A DNA stretch of 64,000 bases from Channa striata (taxonomy: Eukaryota; Chordata; Actinopteri; Anabantiformes; Channidae), in assembly GCA_033026295.1 (NCBI GenBank), contig CM065168.1, forward strand, positions 25,470,306 to 25,534,305, written 5' to 3'. Shown one piece after another: positions 32,976-45,742 of the stretch. A program made the position numbers and the translations under genes. Below the pieces are notes generated by a model, which was not told the origin of the DNA, ran no database searches, and worked only from the letters and a program-made list of their open reading frames with translations. The first letter of the stretch is position 1. Each line of letters opens with the position of its first letter.

Positions 32976-35900
32976 ATCTGTGAATGTATTCAGTAGTTGC
33001 ATCCCGCCCACATTTCAGTTGCGGTTTTCTTTTACGTGTTTGTGTTTCACCTTTTCTTTTTCAGACAATCAATTAATTTTGTGCCACCAGTGCTTTTATT
33101 GTCCTTTGTCTTAAAGCTCTTCCTCTGTCTTTTCTTTGTCTTTCCTCTGTCTTTCCAGTGCTGTATTGCAATGGTATGTCAATCAGTCCTGCAGCATCAG
33201 TTGTTTAATTATCATCCTTGCTCTGACATCACTGGTCTGGCCAGCTGTGTTTTTCTGGGCAGATGATGACACCGATGGAAACCTATGACCCCATGATGAA
33301 CTATATTTTAGGCCAATGAGGCAGGACCCAACTCAGGACTTAAATGGAGGTGAAACATCTTTCCAAAAGTAGAATATCCAGAGGAGCTTCCTGGAAAATA
33401 TACTATTGACAGTCACCTGTGAAATGCCAAGGCCACCATCTCTAAACCTTTTTTTCCCAAAGAGCTATGAATAAAAGTTAGTATCAGTAGCAGGCTGCCT
33501 GAGTTCGGGCAAAAGTTCCTCCTGCTTGTGGTTAGTCTGAAATCCTCAACACAAATATCAACTTTCCCTTCTCGAGGAGGACTCAAGCTGTCTAAACAAT
33601 GATAGAGGGGGGACAGTAACAAGCAACGTGAGGTAGCCATGGGAAAGTAGAATGAAGATCTCAGAGAGCAGAAGGAAGAAATACTCTTAATTCTTCTTGC
33701 TCTCAGAAAAGCTGTTCCCGTGTGCTTGTTTGAACTTTTTTTACAGTCGCCAGGTGCAGGGCTTTACGGGTTCACTACAGTGTGTTATTTATATGTACAC
33801 ACTGCCTTAGCCCACATTCGCATGCAGACACCATGTGATGTTGACAGCAGCGAGGTTGGAAGGCAACAATTTGTGCATTTGAAGATTTTCAAAAATACTT
33901 AGAAGTGCTTCTGTCAACACTAAAGCTGACTCAACACCTGACTTCCACTGAAGCCCTCTGAGGGCTAATCTGCTAATAGCAGGGCTCTGTATTTATCATG
34001 TGCATATGATGCCGACTGTTTTAGCAGATTGAAATGTATCTATCAGCATCAACTGGTAATTAAATGTCTTCTTCTGTTCCACAAACCTACTGACAGACAA
34101 GTACGTCATTATCAGATGATTCAAGGAAACTTTGCATAAAGAGCTGGTGTGATGGAAAACCAAAAGAAAATAAAAAATTAGCTTTCAGTTGGATTAAGGT
34201 GATGGTAATTGAAATTCTAATCTTCATGGTGATTTCGAGCTACGTAAAATTTCTTCTGCCTGGAGAGCGAGTGCTGTAGCAACTGCTCGCAATGTGATGT
34301 CACAGCGGACCCTGTAATCTGATATATCAGTGTAAATGGTATGTTATATGCGTATATGTAACTTTTGTAGACGGAGTTTGCTTTGCAGCAGGGGAAGGAT
34401 CAAGTGTACAAGCACAGACTATACCATTGTTTCTTTCTGTTACTATGTTAAAGGATACAGTATGTCAATGCTAAAGCTAAGCTAGCTGCCTTGAGCTACG
34501 ATGGAATGTTACATCTTAGGAAAGCTGGACAAGTGTCTGACACCTGACCCAAACCTAATCCACCCCTGGCCCATTCTGACTTTCCCAGCTGGGGATACTT
34601 GGAGCAACAGGACGTGACTGACACAGGAAGAAAACATACCAAAATAAAAGATGTGTATATAGTATTTATTTGCAGATGTACATATGGGTGTGTGTGTAAT
34701 TGTATTTGTTAGGACCAAAACAAGTTTTTTTCTTTTTGCCCAATTGAAGGCATTTTGCTGGTCCTAACAAGCTGGAAGGTTAGAAAGCTATTTAAAGGTC
34801 AAGATTTTGTTTTCGGTTAATTGGTGAGGTGAAGTTAAAATTTAATTATTTAAGTATCCCTCATAATTTTTTTTCTCATGGGGTTTCCAAATCTGTACAA
34901 TGTACAACACCCTCTGTTCTAGCTTAGACATTTTAAACAGATAAGGATAACCCCTTAAAAAGTGATATAAAATTTAAAAAATGACCCTAGAGAGGAAAAA
35001 CTGAAATAACCTTTAGGAAGACCAGTCAGTGTCAATTCAGTCACCTCATATAAAATTAGACTGCCTTGACCTCCACACCTGTATTTCAGGACATGGTACA
35101 AATGCTACTAAAAACAGATGTAAACTGTAAAGCCCAGAAGTGTCAAATATTGACACAATTTTTGGTACCGAGCCAAAAAATATTTGATGCATTGAATAGT
35201 GAGAGTGCCTCGGGTTCCTACTCTCCTTAAAAGATTTATGCAAGTGCTCTTTTAACAATAACAAGAGGAGGACCCATTTCACCACCAATAGTTGCAGGTG
35301 AAATTGACTACAAGGGAATTCCTTTCAGCTTAAAAAAATGGGGTTCCAGAGTATAATTGCATTAGAGATAGAAGGTTTTGATCTCTGTCAGACTTTGTCT
35401 GAACATCAGAGGCTGCAGCAGAATGAAAGGTCACCAAGCCCACAGGTACAGTAATGTTGTTGCTGTTGTTTCTCCTGCAGTATCATTAGCCTGACAGCTG
35501 ACATACACTTTTGCTTTGAATGTGTCACACAGAAGTGCAGAGGATCTGCATTCCCAAACACACACAATCAGTCAGGGCTGTGTTGGCTTTTAAAATGTGA
35601 CTCTTTTCCTTTTAGAATCCATGTCTTTTCACCTGTTGAAACTCGTATTTTCAAAGCAACACAACAGACAGCTCCCCAATGCAATCTTAGGGTAATGTTC
35701 CCAGAGTGAATGACTAAGCTTTGCAGTCATTATTATTACACTAATCTCCTAGTTTCCACGGTTTAAAAGGCTGTGCCATTCTAATGACCTTACTGTAACC
35801 CGCCATACTGTCAAATCCAATGCCCGTTTTTTCTTTTTGCTTCTACATTCAACATCTGGGCAAAGGGAAAAAGACTTCTTTCCACAGGGATTAAGAGCTC

Positions 35901-37420
35901 TACCACTTAAGGCTGCTGAAGCATGCAGTTTTGGTGCAAACAAACAAACCATGCATATTTACAATATGAGCATGTCTCATCTAAGGTAATTCTTCATGAA
36001 GTTCATAAAGATATGTTCTTGACGAATGCTGGCTGAAAAGTTTCCCGACTGAAGTACTACGTACATGGAAACAAACAGGTGATTCGACATGTATATAACG
36101 TGTAGTAAGGTCCTGCAGAAGTAGCATGAGCACAACCAGTACTTAGAGATGAAAACAATGCTTGGAGTTCACTCCTCACATTACAAACTTTAACTTGTTT
36201 CAATATAAAAACATGATTTTTTTTCTTCAAAGTCAAAAATGCAATTCATATCTCTAATGCAGTTACATATTTTACATGTCCATAGTGTATTTTAATGTGC
36301 TAATGTCTGACAAGTTGCATTTTGTATAAACTTGTATCTTAGTCTTCTTGTATCTTATCTTCATTGTTGATTGTTGTCGAGTTTCATTTGATAGATCTGC
36401 AGTTTAAGCATAAGTCTCGATTAAATTGTTTCATTTTAGTTGGTAATTTATTGAATATTCTGTACACATAAGCATTCGTAAAATGATCACTGCATTTCGA
36501 AGCGAAAAACAGGGACCACAGTTCATTTTATTTGATGTTAAATATTGGAACTATGACAAGGTCGAGCTTGTGAAAGCACATCATAACCACTTACTGTGCC
36601 TACTGGCATGTTTTGTCAGAGAAATAATTAGAAATATTGTGTTTGTTGATATTTGTGACTTTAGTGATGATCACGTCACAATTTATGACCAATTTATGCA
36701 GCAAACCAGCAAACTGCAAATTGTTTACTTACTTTTTTGTCAATGCGGTTCCTAATGATCATTCACAATTTAAAGCATTTGCAGGAGGCCGAACCGCCGT
36801 GGATATAGTGGTATAGCATTAGTCTGTCATCAGCCTGTTTATTACTCAGACCTATTTTAGCATGACTGTCACAACTGTTTTCAAGTTCCTCCTGCAGTCC
36901 TCTGTGCTGCGAGATGATCCACCACATTCCTCAGCCTAAATCAACTGTGAATGGTGGAGGTGATGAAACCATCAAGAATGAGCAAATACTACACAGGAAT
37001 TTATGCGTCACTTAAAGCATGCCTGCTCTGTGTACAAAGAACAACCTCTGCTATGATTAATCGGAGCTGTTCGTGCAGTGAACTGAAACAGGATACAGGA
37101 TTTGCATTAGCTGTTGATTCGGCCTTTTGGCCCGCACTCTGTTTCAGACATCAGGGTGTTCTCGTCATTTAATGTCTCAAGAACTTTTCGCATTCTTTTA
37201 TTTGGGTAGAAATTATAGCTCACCTGGTGTAAAGCAGGAAGTTGCTTTTGGAACTTATACTTGGTTATTTAGTTTGTCAGCATGGCCACAGGGACAAACC
37301 TCCCATGTACTGTCAATCACTCCTGTAGACAAAAGGGGGTCTAAGCTTCCCTGTGAGGAAGACACTGAACAGTGGCGGACTCAGACTGAGTGACAGGGGC
37401 AGATTAAATCTAATCTTCTA
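32976..37420. other. Unassigned intergenic sequence
   Basis: About 4.4 kb with no recognised gene or repeat. Frames at 32997-33266, 35046-35288, 36483-36755 and 36951-37393 lack domain signatures and splice context. Confidence 0.35.
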
Positions 37421-37509
37421 TAATGGTCTTGACTTTATTATGTAAAGTGCCCTGAGATGACCTTGTTGTAAATTGGCGCTATATAAATAAAGTTGAATTG
37501 AATTGAATT
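37421..37509 (+). mobile_element. L2 LINE 3' tail fragment
   Basis: 'ggtcttgactttattatgta', 'cgctatataaataaagttga' and an ATTGA tail: only the final ~90 bp of L2. It is followed ~85 bp later by a second, longer L2 3' end in the same orientation. Confidence 0.88.
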
Positions 37510-37594
37510 AATGGGCACCTTGTATCAGCGAAGAACAACAACGAATAATCGGTCAAAAGGCTGCAGGCTGCATTGCTCTATTGTTTTTGCACTT

Positions 37595-37933
37595 TGTCGC
37601 TGTGTGTTTTCCAGTGTGCAGCTACTGGTCGTACCAACCTGCCCAATGTTTTGTTGTTGCTTTCATTGCTCTGTTCTTTTCTCTCTCCACTTTCCTCTCA
37701 CCCCAACCGGTCAAGGCAGATGGCCGCCCACCCTGAGCCTGGTTCTGCTGGAGGGTTATTCTGTTAAAGGGAGCTTTTCCTCTCCACTGTTGCCTATGGC
37801 TTGCCCTGGGGGGGTTTGTTGGGTTTTCTCTAAACGTTTGTATAGTCTTGACTTGATTATGTAAAGCTCTTTGAGATGACTTTGTTGTAAATTGGCGCAA
37901 CGTAAATAAATTTGAATTGAACTGAATTGAATT
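37595..37933 (+). mobile_element. L2 LINE 3' UTR fragment
   Basis: It starts within the 3' UTR ('ccagtgtgcagctactggtc') and runs to the tail ('aaattggcgcaacgtaaata' then ATTGA repeats). Open frames here on both strands are derived from the repeat and are not genes. Confidence 0.92.
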
Positions 37934-39836
37934 TTGGAGGGGAGTAAATGTAGATGCAGATTTAAAATTTAAAATCGCTAAGATATTGAGACAGAGAAGT
38001 TAAACACAAATAGGTGGCACAACCTGAGGACTGTCAGAATTGTTTTTTTCTCTTGCTATTTTTAACCTGCTCCTTAAAAGTAACGGTTAAAAGTAAATTA
38101 AATTGTGCCGATTAGATGAGCACAACACCATCACAACACATTTTATTACATTCTCACTTCGCAGATAAGATCATTTTAGCAATGAAAAATTTTACAACCA
38201 CAAAGCAGAAGTTTAGCTGAAGGCTATAGATGTATCATTATCTGGCACGCTTTAACCTTGGCTTATTGTAACCAACAAATAACACACATTCACTTCGGAG
38301 CCAAATTTTGACTTACTAGATGCAGTGTTTAAAGGGAGATATAAGGGTGCGAGATATAAAAGGTTTGATTTATGCATCCTTCAATTAAAATCTTCATAAC
38401 ATGCTTTGGTTTTCCAAAATATGTGTACCTTGTTTCTATCTCATTCCTCTGCTACGACATCATTGTTGGCAGAGAAGGTTTCTGTTTGGACCCTGATTGG
38501 CCCTCGATCCCAATGTACTACCATGATTATAGTTATTAAGCAGACCTTGAACAATACACACTGTGACAAAGACTCTCCTTAAACAAATTAAGTATACCAG
38601 CTACATTTGCTGTGGGGCACTTTTCATGCTAAACACCCAAATTGGAAAAAAAATACATTTCTTTTTTATATAAAAAAAATTAAATTTTTTAAAAATAAAA
38701 ACTGTGGAGGGTCTGGGAGGTTCCTTACATTAGATGAGCCACTTCAGCAATAGATGACAGGCAGTCACAGTAATAACAGTCAGTTCACGCCATAGACTGG
38801 CGGTCATAAATCTTGCTGTAACTCCTCAAAGCAGGTGTTCACAGGTGCACTGCACGTAGAAAGACACAGGGAGGGTGGCACCGGCAGTTCCAGACCACTT
38901 GAACAAGCAGAGGCATTAAAAGCTTGGGAACATTGGCAGTGACGCACTGCCGTTTATAGAAAAACACCACGAAGCAGTGCTTCAATGATCTGTTTTTGGC
39001 AAAGCTTTTGAAAGCTTTTGAGGATGAGTCGGTGCTGTTCTTTCACTTAAATTTGTGCATGCTCTGTAGTCAGTTTTTGTCACTTTTAAAAAGCGCATTG
39101 GTTTAATTTAAAATACAATTAAAGAGCATGTATGAGACATGTTGCACAGAGTAAGAAGGAAAATTAGACTGCATGGATCTACCAGTACAAATGCAAGCTT
39201 GTGTCAATTATGTTTATTTTCAAACTAAAGAAAACTCTTGACTTTGTGTAGAATTTAAATAAAAACAGACTGTAATGATTTGCAAATCATTTTAATCTAA
39301 AAAATAATAATAGCAATAATAATAATAATGATACTCATTAAGTTTGATTACAGCAGTACATCTTAAAAAAATGGAGAAGGGTGTGCACAGGTCTGGACTG
39401 AAGACAGACCAATTTAGCACCTGGACTCTTTTACTACTGAGCCATGTTGTGGTTAATATATGCATTGTGTTGCTAAAATAAGCAGGACTTTTCTGAAAAT
39501 GTTTTCGTCTGGACACATATTCCTCCAAAAGCTGGATTTATCATTTAACATTAATGGAATCTTCACAAATATACTAAATGATAGCTTTTTCCCTTCTGTT
39601 TTGTCTTTTTTTTCAGTCATGCTGTGTCTTGATAATTTAGGTAAACTAATAAGTGTATGTACATCACCAACGACATAATGTAAAACATCAGATAGTTGCC
39701 TTTGATGTTTGCTTAAAATAGTCATCAAGGAAATAAATGTTTGTATTGCTGTTAGTAGTTAGATAAAAGCAAATGTTTCTATCACCTTCACAGTTAGAAA
39801 TGGACTTGAGCATGCAAGTTAGTGTTTAGCTGTGAT
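37934..39836. other. Unassigned sequence
   Basis: No gene recognised; an AAT-rich run near 39303-39329 and A/T homopolymers near 38650. Confidence 0.35.
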
Positions 39837-40433
39837 GTACATGGTTTTTTACCATGCTCTGTGGAAATTTCGTTATTATATCAATGTGCTTTGTAGTGGA
39901 GTGGATAAATTGTTGGACCACTGGAAACATGTAATGGTGCCTCTACATTAGTAAGAAAAACATCTCAACACAGACTAAGCGCTTGGATTAACAGTCGTGA
40001 GAGTATTGGAAGAGAAAAAAGATCCAGCTGGGTTGGAGAAATATCAGGCAGAGCATTCAGAGGCAATGTTAGACCAGCTGAAGGATAAAAAGAACAACAG
40101 ACTTTGTAGAATGGATGATGATTGTTATGTGGAGATGGTGGAAACCAAGTTGATAACCAAGTTGAACTGACTGGTAAGTTTTGTGAAATATCTCAGTTAA
40201 AGAGCTACACCACAAGCTTAAATCAGAAGAAGAAATTAAAATTGATCGGCTAATCTGGTTTGAGCAAAGGGCAAAATATTTCTGAAACTTTTGTGACAAT
40301 GTTGCACATTGGATTAAAAAGGCACAGCACCGCAAAGAGGAAGCAAAAAAAGTAAGTGAAGAACAGGGTGTCTGTGGCATTCTCCAGGAAATTCAAAACA
40401 AGTTCTATAGCATCTTCAGCTTCATCAGTACGC

Positions 40434-42960
40434 CTTAAGGCTGAACTAGAAAGGGCAGCTTCATTAGCTAAGGCTGAGACATTGACGCAAAAACTTTGCT
40501 TTAGAAGGTAAGTATGTTTAGAGCAGACAAAGAACAATTGGAAGTTAATGCAGCTCTGGCTGCTCTGTATGATCAAAAGGCATAAGGACCAACAAAAACA
40601 CTCCCAGACCAATTTAGACACAGGTAACGGATACGCGAGAGACATTCTGAGCGTAAAATAGAGTCCAGTGCGTATGCAAGGGATGGAGCACACTGCCATG
40701 ATCTGTGGGAGCGTGGTGATGGCCAGACTGCAGGTGCAGAAGATCAGCAATTCACACACAGGGTACCGCTGCACCAGAATGACTTTGCTGAACTTCTGTT
40801 TAAACCACAAGGTTGTGTACTCTACCTTCTCAAAGTATTCATAACTTTAGTGGAGATCCTTTGGAATATAGACCTGTCATGGGGTTAGTGCAGATGTGTG
40901 ATCACACTAGTATCGCCAATTCTATTTATTTTACCATCTAACCGGCAGAGTAGAGTAGTTGATTTAGTTGTATAGACAATGCAGCTCGTTATTACATCCT
41001 CTAAAAAGCAATGTCACTGTAATACTTACCCAATGTCTGTGTGTTCTCCACTCCATCTGCCAAGATGGTTCACACTATCAAACAGGAATTGTGATGTCTG
41101 AAAGGTCTTTATAGCAGGAGAGAATTGTGTTGTACCATCCTGTCAGGAAGTAGAGGGGAGTTTTATGATTGTGTGAGGAAACTGTCTTTAAAGTACCCTT
41201 GATAACATTTTATGTTAACCTTCCAATGTGGGGTAAAATACAATAATATATTTAAGACATATTGTTTCAAATATTGTTTCAAAAGAAGAGATTGTATAGT
41301 GTGTCTTAATTGGTTGAAAGTGATTGTGGTAATCAGTACTGGTTTGTCTTTTTAGGAGGGACTTTGGGTATAAAAGGCCTGAAGTAGATGCTCCTGGAGA
41401 GACTTTGTTCATTGCTGTTCAGATGAGGAGCTGGTGCTAGTTGCTTATTGGCAATGAGCCTAGCATAGTTTTTCTTTTGTTTATTTTTCATTTTTATTAT
41501 TTTATTTTGTTCAAAGCATTTGAACATGGAGTAGAGAGGAAGACAGAGAATGACAGTGATTAGCTTTGTTGTTTAGACCAGTACACAAGAGGAAAATCTA
41601 GGCAGATAGTGCAGAGTTATTTTCATATGAAACCAGGCGAAGGATACAAAAGGGCCAAAACAACAAAAGGAGCATTTTGGAAATGAATGTAAGATTTCTG
41701 TAGCCTACGCAGATAAGGTCTTAAGTTGGCTAACACTTAAGGATAATGATCTTGAAGCTCTCAACTCATTTGCTCGTTTCCTGACCAGTTGCTTAAATGC
41801 AATGACAGATTTGGGATATATTTGTGAGCTTGATTTTGGAGCCAACATCGGGGCTGTTGTTTTGTACCATATAAGTTGAGAGAGAAGCGAGTGTGGCTTT
41901 TGACATTCAGAGCAAAGGTGAGCACTACTGATGTGTTGTTCGTGAACGATTCATTCAATGTGAGCTAATCTTTTATTTAACGTTCATTTTCGTGCAGTAC
42001 CTTCTCTCGCCTCATGGCAGCAGCTGCATAAGCTCAGTCAGCAGGACAGGAAACAGAGGTGACTCACTCAACTGTCCTTTGGTCCTCATTCTGTTGACAT
42101 GTGACAGCCAGGCTGCTCAGGCTCTGTGGTGAGCAGCAAGCACTACAGTTCTCTCCCAAGTCGTTCATACAGATCTTTACGAATCGTTTTTTCGTTCATT
42201 TGTCACCTGACAGCCACAAAGTCACTGTCGCACTTGTTAAACAACAATAGCAGGGAGGATTTAGGACACAACTCACTTTACTGTGGTTTGTATTTGTAAG
42301 GTTTTGGCATTTGCCAGCTGAAGCAAACCATATTGTCTTAAGCATATAGTGTTTGAAGATGGCAGCCCTTTTTACAACGCCCACAAGAGAGCTACAGCGC
42401 CACCTGCTGTAAAATTAATGACATTAATGAAATTACTCAAAATGATTTGTTCAATTTACTGTTCGAGATTTAAAGATCTGAGACAGTTAATAGAATCGAA
42501 TTTCCCATCTATAGTAAGGACAGGGCTACATTTAATGGCTTGGTGAAGTTTATAAGCAAAATTGCAGAGGAGGCACTGTTCTGGGACATAAGGATAAACC
42601 TAAAGAACCTACAGGTATCAAGTCACGAAACGTAGGTGGTGGTAAAAAAATGTTTATAACCAGTGCAACACAAATAAATATATAAAAGGAAGTAAATTCA
42701 GAGCCCAGCTCTAACAAGAAATGCCCTACCAGGATTATTAAAACCTTGAATTAGCCTTGTTTTTCTTGCAATGAACATACATTTAAGGATTGTAAAAAGC
42801 TCCTTAATCACCTCATAAGGATAAGTTGGACTTCCTCAGGAGCAACAGCATTTGCTTCAGTTGTCTGAAACACAGACCCATGAGTAAACTCTGTCAGAAG
42901 AAGTTAAAAGTGTCAGATTTGCTCAAGGACACACTCCACATTGCTGCACATAAATCACAA
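40434..42960 (+). pseudogene. BEL/Pao gag remnant
   Basis: Fragments in shifting frames read: LKAELERAASLAKAETL (40434 on), a charged coiled-coil segment; NFSGDPLEYR (40843-40872), the family hallmark; SYADKVLSWLTLKD-like and SFARFLTSCLNAMTDLGYI (41690-41829); FNGLVKFISKIAEEAL (42530-42606); then a PCFSCNEHTFKDCKK knuckle and a DFLRSNSICFSCLKH knuckle ending in LHIAAH (42746-42960). These match the order of BEL/Pao gag followed by its C-terminal zinc knuckles. Two large interruptions and several frameshifts make it non-coding. The 186-codon minus-strand frame at 40250-40810 is antisense to the coiled-coil part. Confidence 0.85.
41160..41550 (+). other. Possible second LTR-like insertion within gag
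   Basis: 'gggtataaaaggcctgaagt' supplies a TATA-like motif, followed by sequence resembling an LTR R region. It lies where gag homology is interrupted. I see no terminal TG...CA pair or target duplication, so this is only a suggestion. Confidence 0.25.
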
Positions 42961-43088
42961 AGACAAGACAAAACAAGAAAAGGCAATAGAGAAGAAGCAG
43001 TCAGTGGATGGTGATCAACAGCCAGTGATCAACAGATTTAAAAAAAAATAGCTGTAATCAGCATGTGGGCCTAAGAACACAGACAGCA

Positions 43089-43545
43089 TTCTTCCCATAG
43101 TTCCTGTCCGAGTAAAGGCAACAAAGAAATTCTGTCGTATGCATTCTTGGATCTTGGCAGCACCACCATGCTCTTGCACAAATAAACTTCTCCATAAACT
43201 GAATCTACGTGGGAAAAAGGTTAATCTTTTCCCAACTAACTACAGGGAAAGAAAGGTTGTCACTAGTAACATGGTGTCAGAGTTAAAAGTGAGTCACCTG
43301 GAAGTAGATAACTTAAAAGAGCTGAATGCAGTTTTCCAAAGAGGTATTCCAGTTAGCAGGGGCAACATCCTATGGCAGTAGGACACAGATAAATGGCCAC
43401 ATCTTAAAGGAGTAAAAATACCTTCCATTGAGGCTAAAGTGGGAGTGCTAATTGGACCTAAAGTTGCGAAGGTAATGGAACCAGACGTGGTCATCCCTAG
43501 CTTCAAGAATGGGCCTCATGCAGTAAAAACTGCTGGGATTGACAG
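43089..43545 (+). pseudogene. BEL/Pao aspartic protease remnant
   Basis: The translation begins ILPIVPVRVKATK. It then gives YAFLDLGSTTM, where the active-site loop of the family reads FLD.GS: the catalytic aspartate is retained, with Leu in place of the usual Pro. After a frame change it reads NMVSELKVSHLE, IPVSRGNI, WPHLKGVKIPSIEAKVG, VLIGP and NGPHAVKT. The WPHL..V.IP.I.A.VGLLIG and GP.AVKT blocks are typical of the region joining protease to RT in BEL/Pao elements. A stop after ILWQ and a frameshift near 43182 disable it. Confidence 0.88.
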
Positions 43546-43914
43546 TCAATGTTTTTTTCTTACTATGCTCTGTGGGAATTTGGTCATTATATCAATGTGA
43601 TCTGTAGAATTATTTTTCATCAGCTTAATTGTGGAACACCAATCCAAAAAAGCTGCAACTTTTTATAAGACGTGGACTTCTGGAGTGGATAACTGTTGGA
43701 CCAGCAGACAAGCATAAGCCTGCCTTTTAAGTACCCACAATTTACTCCACAACATCATTAGATGCTGGTTTTTGAACAGTGCACTGATAATCCAGCATCA
43801 ATGATTTCTGAAACTATTTCAAATTTTCTCATCAGACCAAAGTCAATTTTAATTGAAAAAATACCCAATAATTTCAGTGAGATATTTTACTTTTTTGAGC
43901 ATTACACAATTTTT

Positions 43915-45742
43915 CCAGTCTCCAGTCTTGTCTGCTAGACCCTATTCCAGTTAGACTGCTCAAGGATGCTCTTCCCTCATTAGACACAATTTGTATTAGA
44001 TATCATTAGTCTATCTTTAGAAAAAGGACCAAAGGCCTATAAGGGAGCTGTAATCAAACCCCTACTTAAAAAAATGTGACTTGATCGAGGTGTTTTAGCC
44101 AATTACAGACCAATATCCAATCTGCCCTTTATTTCTAAAATACTCCAAAAAGTAGTTGCAAAGCAATTATGTGACCACTTAAGCAGAAACAACTTGTTTT
44201 CAGTGAGGATTCTTATCTATCAGATAGATTCCACACTTTTAGTCACCATTCTTAACTACCAGATTTCCTTTTGTTCATGGTAATGATAATCTTCCTTGCA
44301 CACAAAAGTTTTGGAGTTCCACAAGGGTCTGTGTTAGGACCAATAGTTTTTTACGCTATGTATGTCTTCTATAGACAACATTATTAGAAAAGACACTAAA
44401 TTTCCATTGCTACCCTGATGACACGCAGTTATATCTATCTATAAAACCGAATGAAACAAATCAATTAATCAAACTACAAGCATGTCTAAAAGACATAAAG
44501 GCCTGGATGTCCTAGAATTTCCTTCTTTTTAATTCAGATAAAACTGAGTGTCTCAGAAACATGTTTTCCAATCATATCGTTACTTCAGATGACATAACTC
44601 TGGCCCCCAGTACTACTGCAAGGAATCTTGGAGTAATTTTTGACCAGGAGTTTTCATTTACCTCACATATAAAACAAATCTCTAGAACAGCCTTCTTCCA
44701 CCTATGGAACATTGCCAAAATGAGGAGCATGCGATCTAAAAGTGATACTGAAAACTAGTTCATGCATTTGTTACTTCTAGATTGGACTAGTGTAATTCTC
44801 TACTACTGGCTCTGCCAGTAACTCTCAAAAAAAACTTTCAAATAATCCAAAATGCTGCAGCAAGATTACTGACTGGATTTTGGTAAGAGATATTATATTT
44901 TACCTTCATTAGCTTCTCTCCATTGGCTTCCCATTAAAATGTAGAATAGAATTTAAAACCCTTCTCCTTACCTATAAGGCTCTAAATGGTCAAGTTCCTT
45001 CATACCTAAAAGATCTCCTAGTACCATATCATCCTAAAAGACCATTTCGGTGACAGAATGGAGGCTGACTTGTGGTTCCCAGAATTTACAAAAGTGGAAT
45101 GGGAGGCAGAGCCTTTAGCTATCAAGCTCCTCTCCTGTGGAATCAGCTCCCAGTCCAGATTCGGGAAGCAGACACCCCTCTCTACTTTTAAGACTAGGCT
45201 CCAAACCTTCCTCTTTGATAAAGCTTATAGTTAGTTCTAGTCCTGCTGGTATAGGCTTAGACTGCTGGGGGACCAACCCATGATGCACTGAGACACTTTC
45301 CTCCTCCCAGCCAACATTTATATGTCACCACTGTAGGACATTACCTCTGTGTCTTCTTTGTCCCATAGTTGTCTTTCTCCCTCTCTGTTTCCCTCTCTCT
45401 GTCTCTGACTTCAGATGTCCCTGGCTTTGGAGTTGTGTGTCCTCCAGTGCGCAGCTACTGGTCCTACCAACCTGCCCAATGTTTTGTTGTTGCTTTGTTC
45501 TTTTCTCTCTTCACTTTCCACTCACCTCAACCGGTCAAGGCAGATGGCTGCCCACCCTGAGCCTGGTTCTGCTGGAGGTTTCTTCCGTTAAAGGGAGTTT
45601 TTCCTCTCCACTGTTGCCTATAGCTGCTCAAGGGGGGTTTGTTGGGTTTCTTTAAATGTCTGTATAGTCTGGACTTTATTGTGTAAAGTGCGAGATGGCT
45701 TTTTTGTAAATTGGTCCCATATAAATAAAGTCGAATTGAAAT
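43915..45742 (+). mobile_element. L2-clade LINE, 5'-truncated, plus strand
   Basis: It begins at the L2 RT segment equivalent to LDPIPGRLLKDA and continues through RT, C-terminal domain and 3' UTR to the tail 'cccatataaataaagtcgaa'. It is the longest plus-strand L2 here. An internal deletion with unrelated-looking text removes RT sequence at roughly 44200-44290. It retains uninterrupted 'cccctacttaaaa', the text that is split by the solo LTR in the 30-kb copy. Confidence 0.93.
43930..45230 (+). pseudogene. L2 reverse transcriptase remnant
   Basis: Segments in several frames include KGAVIKPLLKK and ANYRPISNLPFISKILQKVV, then FGVPQGSVLGPIVF (near 44310). The catalytic box reads CYPDDTQLYLSIKP (near 44415), with the Ala of YADD changed to Pro. 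LNSDKTE, SSTTARNLGVIFDQEFSF (44600-44650), HLWNIAKMRS and the LHWLPIK block follow. Stops and frameshifts are frequent. The catalytic substitution and internal deletion both rule out activity. Confidence 0.9.

Larger units (their letters stand above)
39837..43716 (+). mobile_element. Degenerate BEL/Pao LTR retrotransposon (gag and protease only)
   Basis: In order the interval shows a gag coiled-coil segment, an FSGDPLEYR block, further gag helices, paired zinc-knuckle-like Cys motifs and an aspartic protease, the arrangement of BEL/Pao elements. Flanking text at 39838-39929 ('ttaccatgctctgtggaaat', 'ggagtggataaattgttgga') recurs at 43549-43716, so these may be LTR or leader remnants bounding the copy. 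Reverse transcriptase, RNase H and integrase are absent. Gag is interrupted by unrelated DNA at about 40880-41640 and 41870-42520. Nothing is expressible. Confidence 0.85.

Noticed and set aside
40250..40810. 186-codon minus-strand frame rich in Cys, Leu and Phe
   Set aside because: It is antisense to BEL/Pao gag coiled-coil sequence on the plus strand and has no domain signature.
41890..42520. Possible hAT non-autonomous element starting 'gatgtgttgttcgtgaacga'
   Set aside because: No matching inverted end or target duplication could be found at the right side.
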